DNA of 64,000 bases from NCBI GenBank assembly GCA_029262895.1, contig JAJCYM010000067.1:19459-83458 (forward strand), read 5' to 3'. Below the pieces are notes generated by a model. The model was not told the origin of the DNA. It did no database searches and saw only the letters and a program-made list of their open reading frames with translations. Source of the stretch: Roseivirga sp. GTDB lineage: Bacteria; Bacteroidota; Bacteroidia; Cytophagales; Cyclobacteriaceae. The translations under genes were made by a program, and so were the position numbers. Positions 61,298 through 64,000 of the stretch are shown here, in pieces. Every line of letters begins with the position of its first letter. Position 1 is the first letter of the stretch.

Positions 61298-62604
61298 GTC
61301 TCGGAGAGTACTGTCTTATTGTTGATCTTCACTCCTCTCAAAAGAACAAATCCTATTACAAAAAACACACCAAGTGCTAAGGCACTGTTTCTCATGCTTC
61401 CGGTCAAATGGTCTACTAATCCATAGGCAAGAGTGCCCATCACAATTGACAAGTTATAGGTGACGTCATAGAAACTGAAATAAGAGGTGAGATCTTCGGT
61501 ATTGGTAGGAATCAACTTTGAATACGTGGCTCTTGAAAGAGCCTGAATACCTCCCATTACCAAGCCCACTACGAAAGCAAGTCCATAGAATTGCACGTTT
61601 GAATTCACGAAGAAAGCTGCAAAACAAACCCCTATCCAAATTACAATCATGATTGATATTGAATATACATTCCCTTTGCCTTCAGAAATTCTGGCAAACA
61701 GATATGCCCCACCAATGGCAACAACCTGAATAATCAGGACAGTCATAATCAGATCGCTGGTCTCCATTTTGAGTTCAGCAGAACCAAAAATGGTTGCCAA
61801 ATACATCACAGCCTGGACACCTGCATTGTAGAAAAAGAAGGCCGCCAGGTACCTTTTGAGGTTTGGCATTTTTTTGACATTCTGATACACCTTCCTGATT
61901 TCCTGGTAGCCTTTTGACCACAATTTTTCAAACTTAGCCGTTTGGGGAATACCATCAGGCAGGCGCTTGAATGGAATTTGAGAAAAGCCTGCCCACCAGA
62001 CAGCGACCATTAAGAAAGAAACCCGCGCAGGCATAGTGCCTTCCTCAAGGCCAAACATTTCCGGAGATTGGAGCATCAGAATGTTAATAATCAGCAATAG
62101 GACACTGCCGATATAGCCAAATGAATAGCCACGAGCACTCAAACGATCATACTTATCAGCCGAAGCAATCTCCGGTAAGAAAGCATCATAAAACACCAGG
62201 CTACCCGAATACCCTATGCTCGCCAATACCGACATTAATATGCCAAACTCAACATTCTCGCCTTCAAAGAAGAAGAGACCCGCACAGGCCAGTGCCCCCA
62301 GGTAAGCGAATATCTTAAGGAACATTTTTTTACTTCCACCATAGTCAGCCATGCCTGACAGCATGGGTAAAATTAAGGCGGTGAACAAAAAGGAAAAGGA
62401 CAAGGCATAGGAATACAACACCGAGTTGGGCAATTGCCAGCCAAAAAATGATACAATACCGGATTCATCTACCCCGGCAGTAACTGCCTGATAATAGGTA
62501 GGAAAGACGGCAGTGGTAATGGTTAATGAATAGACTGAATTCGCCCAGTCATACATGCACCAGGAATTGGTGATGCGTTTATTGTTTAGTTCAGTTGAAG
62601 ACAT
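61291..62604 (-). CDS. MFS transporter of the UMF1 (Atg22-like) family
   Basis: 437 residues, about 12 membrane helices. It begins TNSWCMYDWANSVYSLTI, the family's first-helix signature, and has PMLSGMADYGGSKK, LPEIASADKYDRLSARGYSFGYIG and QALSRATYSKLIP. UMF1 proteins are putative amino-acid or small-molecule effluxers related to Atg22. The ATG at 62604 lies 5 nt past a hairpin and T-tract that could end the upstream exbD transcript, so expression may depend on readthrough. Confidence 0.88.
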   Translation of the reverse strand: MSSTELNNKRITNSWCMYDWANSVYSLTITTAVFPTYYQAVTAGVDESGIVSFFGWQLPNSVLYSYALSFSFLFTALILPMLSGMADYGGSKKMFLKIFAYLGALACAGLFFFEGENVEFGILMSVLASIGYSGSLVFYDAFLPEIASADKYDRLSARGYSFGYIGSVLLLIINILMLQSPEMFGLEEGTMPARVSFLMVAVWWAGFSQIPFKRLPDGIPQTAKFEKLWSKGYQEIRKVYQNVKKMPNLKRYLAAFFFYNAGVQAVMYLATIFGSAELKMETSDLIMTVLIIQVVAIGGAYLFARISEGKGNVYSISIMIVIWIGVCFAAFFVNSNVQFYGLAFVVGLVMGGIQALSRATYSKLIPTNTEDLTSYFSFYDVTYNLSIVMGTLAYGLVDHLTGSMRNSALALGVFFVIGFVLLRGVKINNKTVLSETQ

Positions 62605-62609
62605 AAAAA

Positions 62610-62636
62610 AAGAGGCTGTATTTGTGACGGCCTCTT
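62610..62636 (-). terminator. Terminator between exbD and the MFS gene
   Basis: A 7-bp inverted repeat (aagaggc/gcctctt) with a 13-nt loop is followed in the minus direction by seven T, then the MFS start codon. It ends exbD transcription or attenuates the transporter gene. Confidence 0.7.
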
Positions 62637-62660
62637 AATTTATGAAATAAATGTTATTCT

Positions 62661-63119
62661 CTAGTTATTCTCCGTTTTGGTAGGCGCGGCATACATTACC
62701 TTTCTGGCATTTGCTTCTCTCAATTCTGTTTGTAAATCTACAATGAGTCCCATATGGGTTTCTTTATCCACTTTCATGGAAACAGTTAATTGATCTTGTT
62801 CGGATTCCGAGAGTTTTGATTTTTCCTCACTCACCCATTGGCCAATACTGTTCAGGCCTATGAAAGCATCCCTCGCTTGAATCAATGACTCAGAGCCGAA
62901 TATTTCAGATTTGGGGCTACCTACATACAAATGGGCGATTAAGTCCTTCCTCTCCAATTTCACAAGTTGTTCTGCCCTGGGAATGTCCTGCTTGACTATT
63001 ATTTCCGTTTCTCTGAGCACCGTGGTGACCATGAAAAAAAACAACAACATAAAAATAATGTCAGGGAGTGCTGCTGTAGGAATATCCTGACTTGACTCTG
63101 ATTTTTTGATGAATTTCAT
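62661..63119 (-). CDS. exbD: ExbD/TolR-family biopolymer transport protein
   Basis: 152 residues. N-terminal KKSESSQDIPTAALPDIIFM carries the family's membrane Asp (LPDIIF) in one helix (about 17-38), and a periplasmic part follows. ExbD works with ExbB to use the proton gradient to drive TonB. It is a close relative of the gene just upstream at 63231-63701 (very similar over the first 45 residues), so it arose by tandem duplication. Each copy has its own 3' terminator-like hairpin. ExbB is not in the window. Confidence 0.92.
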   Translation of the reverse strand: MKFIKKSESSQDIPTAALPDIIFMLLFFFMVTTVLRETEIIVKQDIPRAEQLVKLERKDLIAHLYVGSPKSEIFGSESLIQARDAFIGLNSIGQWVSEEKSKLSESEQDQLTVSMKVDKETHMGLIVDLQTELREANARKVMYAAPTKTENN

Positions 63120-63177
63120 AACTTTAACTAATTTAATAGTTATTTAACTATAGTAAAAGTTAATTCTTCAGGCACAC

Positions 63178-63208
63178 AAAAAAACCTCCCTACTGGGAGG
63201 TTTTTTTT
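63178..63208 (-). terminator. Intrinsic terminator between the two exbD copies
   Basis: Stem acctccc/gggaggt with a tact loop, flanked by A-run and T-run on opposite sides, so it can end transcripts in both directions. It lies downstream of the 63231-63701 exbD gene. Confidence 0.9.
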
Positions 63209-63230
63209 AATATGAAATAAAATTTATTCT

Positions 63231-63701
63231 CTAATTACCTTCGGCAGCCTTGGTTGGAGCAGCATACATAATCTTTCTAGCGTTTGCTTCTCTCAATTCC
63301 GTTTGAACATCCACAATTATACCCATCTTCGTCTTTTCATCAACTTTCATGGAAATAGTGATCTGATCTCGCTCAACCTCGCCTAACTTATCCTTTTCCG
63401 CATTCACCCACTGCACTATACCATCAATGGCAATAAATGCATCATTCGCTTGAATTAAGGGTTCAACTCCTAAATCACCATATTGGGGTTTAGGCTGGCC
63501 GATATAAAGATATGTCACCAACTTTTTCTTCTCAAGTTTTACCAGCTGTTCCGCTCTTGGAATCCTTTGCTCAACCTTGATCTCTGTTTCTCTCAAAACA
63601 GTGGTCACCATAAAGTAGAACAAAATCATGAAAATAATATCCGGAAGTGCTGCGGTAGGAATATCCTGACTCGATTCACTTTTCTTTTTAAACTTTGACA
63701 T
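63231..63701 (-). CDS. exbD: ExbD/TolR-family biopolymer transport protein, upstream copy
   Basis: 156 residues. N-terminal KKKSESSQDIPTAALPDIIFM with one helix (about 18-38) and a periplasmic domain ending ARKIMYAAPT. It shares most of its length with the next copy, differing by insertion of a few residues (for example QYGDLGVEPLI) and conservative changes. Its start lies 1 nt after the stop of another ExbD-type gene, making three ExbD-like genes in a row. Confidence 0.92.
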   Translation of the reverse strand: MSKFKKKSESSQDIPTAALPDIIFMILFYFMVTTVLRETEIKVEQRIPRAEQLVKLEKKKLVTYLYIGQPKPQYGDLGVEPLIQANDAFIAIDGIVQWVNAEKDKLGEVERDQITISMKVDEKTKMGIIVDVQTELREANARKIMYAAPTKAAEGN

Positions 63702-63702
63702 A

Positions 63703-64000
63703 TTATCCTCCTACTTTAGTTGGTTCTGCTATAGAAATCGCCTTTGGAATCCCTGACCTGGCCTGATCATACAGTGCCTTTTCCCGAGGATTGCTCTTGT
63801 TGAGCTTTCTAAATTCCTCATCCGTCAACCCCACTCTTTCTCCATAGACGCGGTTATAGGCTGCGTTCAATTCATCCAAAAGCTGAATGAATATTTCATA
63901 GCTACTACCTCTATCCGCCTTTAGGGATACGATTGCTGCACTTGGGCCGTCAGACGAATCGTCTGCACCCAGGTTTCTATTGATATAACCCTTCATCGTT
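63703..64000 (-). CDS. ExbD-type protein, 5' part cut by window edge
   Basis: At least 97 residues of the C-terminal periplasmic part are seen: KGYINRNLGADDSSDGPSA in pieces, then ADRGSSYEIFIQLLDELNAAYN and LTDEEFRKLNKSNPREK. The membrane helix and N-terminus lie beyond the window. The internal ATG at 63996 is unlikely to be the start, since the family needs its helix. The tail is close in kind to the two following ExbD genes, with different sequence, and the next gene starts 1 nt later. Confidence 0.75.
   Translation of the reverse strand, partial: TMKGYINRNLGADDSSDGPSAAIVSLKADRGSSYEIFIQLLDELNAAYNRVYGERVGLTDEEFRKLNKSNPREKALYDQARSGIPKAISIAEPTKVGG

Noticed and set aside
1..64000. CRISPR arrays, prophage genes and complete insertion sequences
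   Set aside because: No direct-repeat array with regular spacers, no integrase, capsid, terminase or transposase gene was found on either strand.

Overview
The window looks like a chromosomal segment of a marine-type Bacteroidota, most likely order Cytophagales (the Roseivirga/Marivirga/Fulvivirga neighbourhood). The reasons are: an alternative complex III (ActA-F) operon joined to an aa3-type cytochrome oxidase; the long plant/Bacteroidota form of IspG; fused E1 alpha/beta ketoacid dehydrogenase; several ExbD genes in a row; DUF2279, DUF2461 and DUF983 proteins; lipoproteins with Bacteroidota-type lipoboxes; and promoters of the Bacteroidota pattern TAnnTTTG instead of TATAAT. Genus is inference; no rRNA gene is present.

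Layout. 0-11 kb: a FIST sensor protein followed by a hybrid histidine kinase; a lone Rieske oxygenase; a YjbR protein, a small membrane protein and ispG; VOC and DUF2461 proteins; an SDR; an MlaEF-type ABC pair; and an exported two-domain rhodanese. 11.3-18.5 kb: a 1155-residue secreted beta-rich (probably outer-membrane) protein translationally coupled to a 1228-residue multi-sensor NtrY-like kinase. 18.5-35.7 kb: one 17-gene operon read leftwards from a clear promoter at about 35.67 kb. It encodes the whole quinol-to-oxygen electron path: ActABCDEF, oxidase subunits II, I, III (two genes) and IV, heme A/O synthesis (CtaA, CtaB), and assembly or accessory proteins (a SCO-like protein without the copper motif, DUF420, a small CxxC protein, DUF983). 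35.5-37.3 kb: a gene-poor accessory pocket with a ParE-type toxin-antitoxin pair, a GC-rich patch, tRNA-Cys and a MITE-like repeat whose shorter copy lies at 18.5 kb. 37.4-43.1 kb: ribosomal protein S1 with unusual tails and a structured leader, then a tight five-gene operon (tsaD, thioesterase, smpB, NlpC/P60 hydrolase, HNH nuclease). 43.15-49.6 kb: TamB-like protein, DUF2279 protein and a lipoprotein. 49.66 kb: RNase P RNA. 50-59 kb: a sigma-54 activator lacking a DNA-binding domain, a hidden 44-residue lipoprotein gene, a LuxE-like protein, a lipoprotein, branched-chain ketoacid dehydrogenase E1 divergent from alanine dehydrogenase, an SDR, and an orphan HsdR_N-domain protein divergent from AMP nucleosidase. 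59.6-64 kb: an exported amidohydrolase, a UMF1-family MFS transporter and three ExbD-type genes, the last cut by the window edge.

Nothing here is a CRISPR array, prophage or complete insertion sequence. The most unusual material is the MITE-like repeat pair, the nested palindrome at 11.2 kb, the coupled giant kinase/outer-membrane protein pair, the six-heme ActA, the copper-delivery puzzle in the oxidase operon, and a few short genes and leaders that ordinary gene calling would miss. All functional statements are from sequence reading only; no database search was run.
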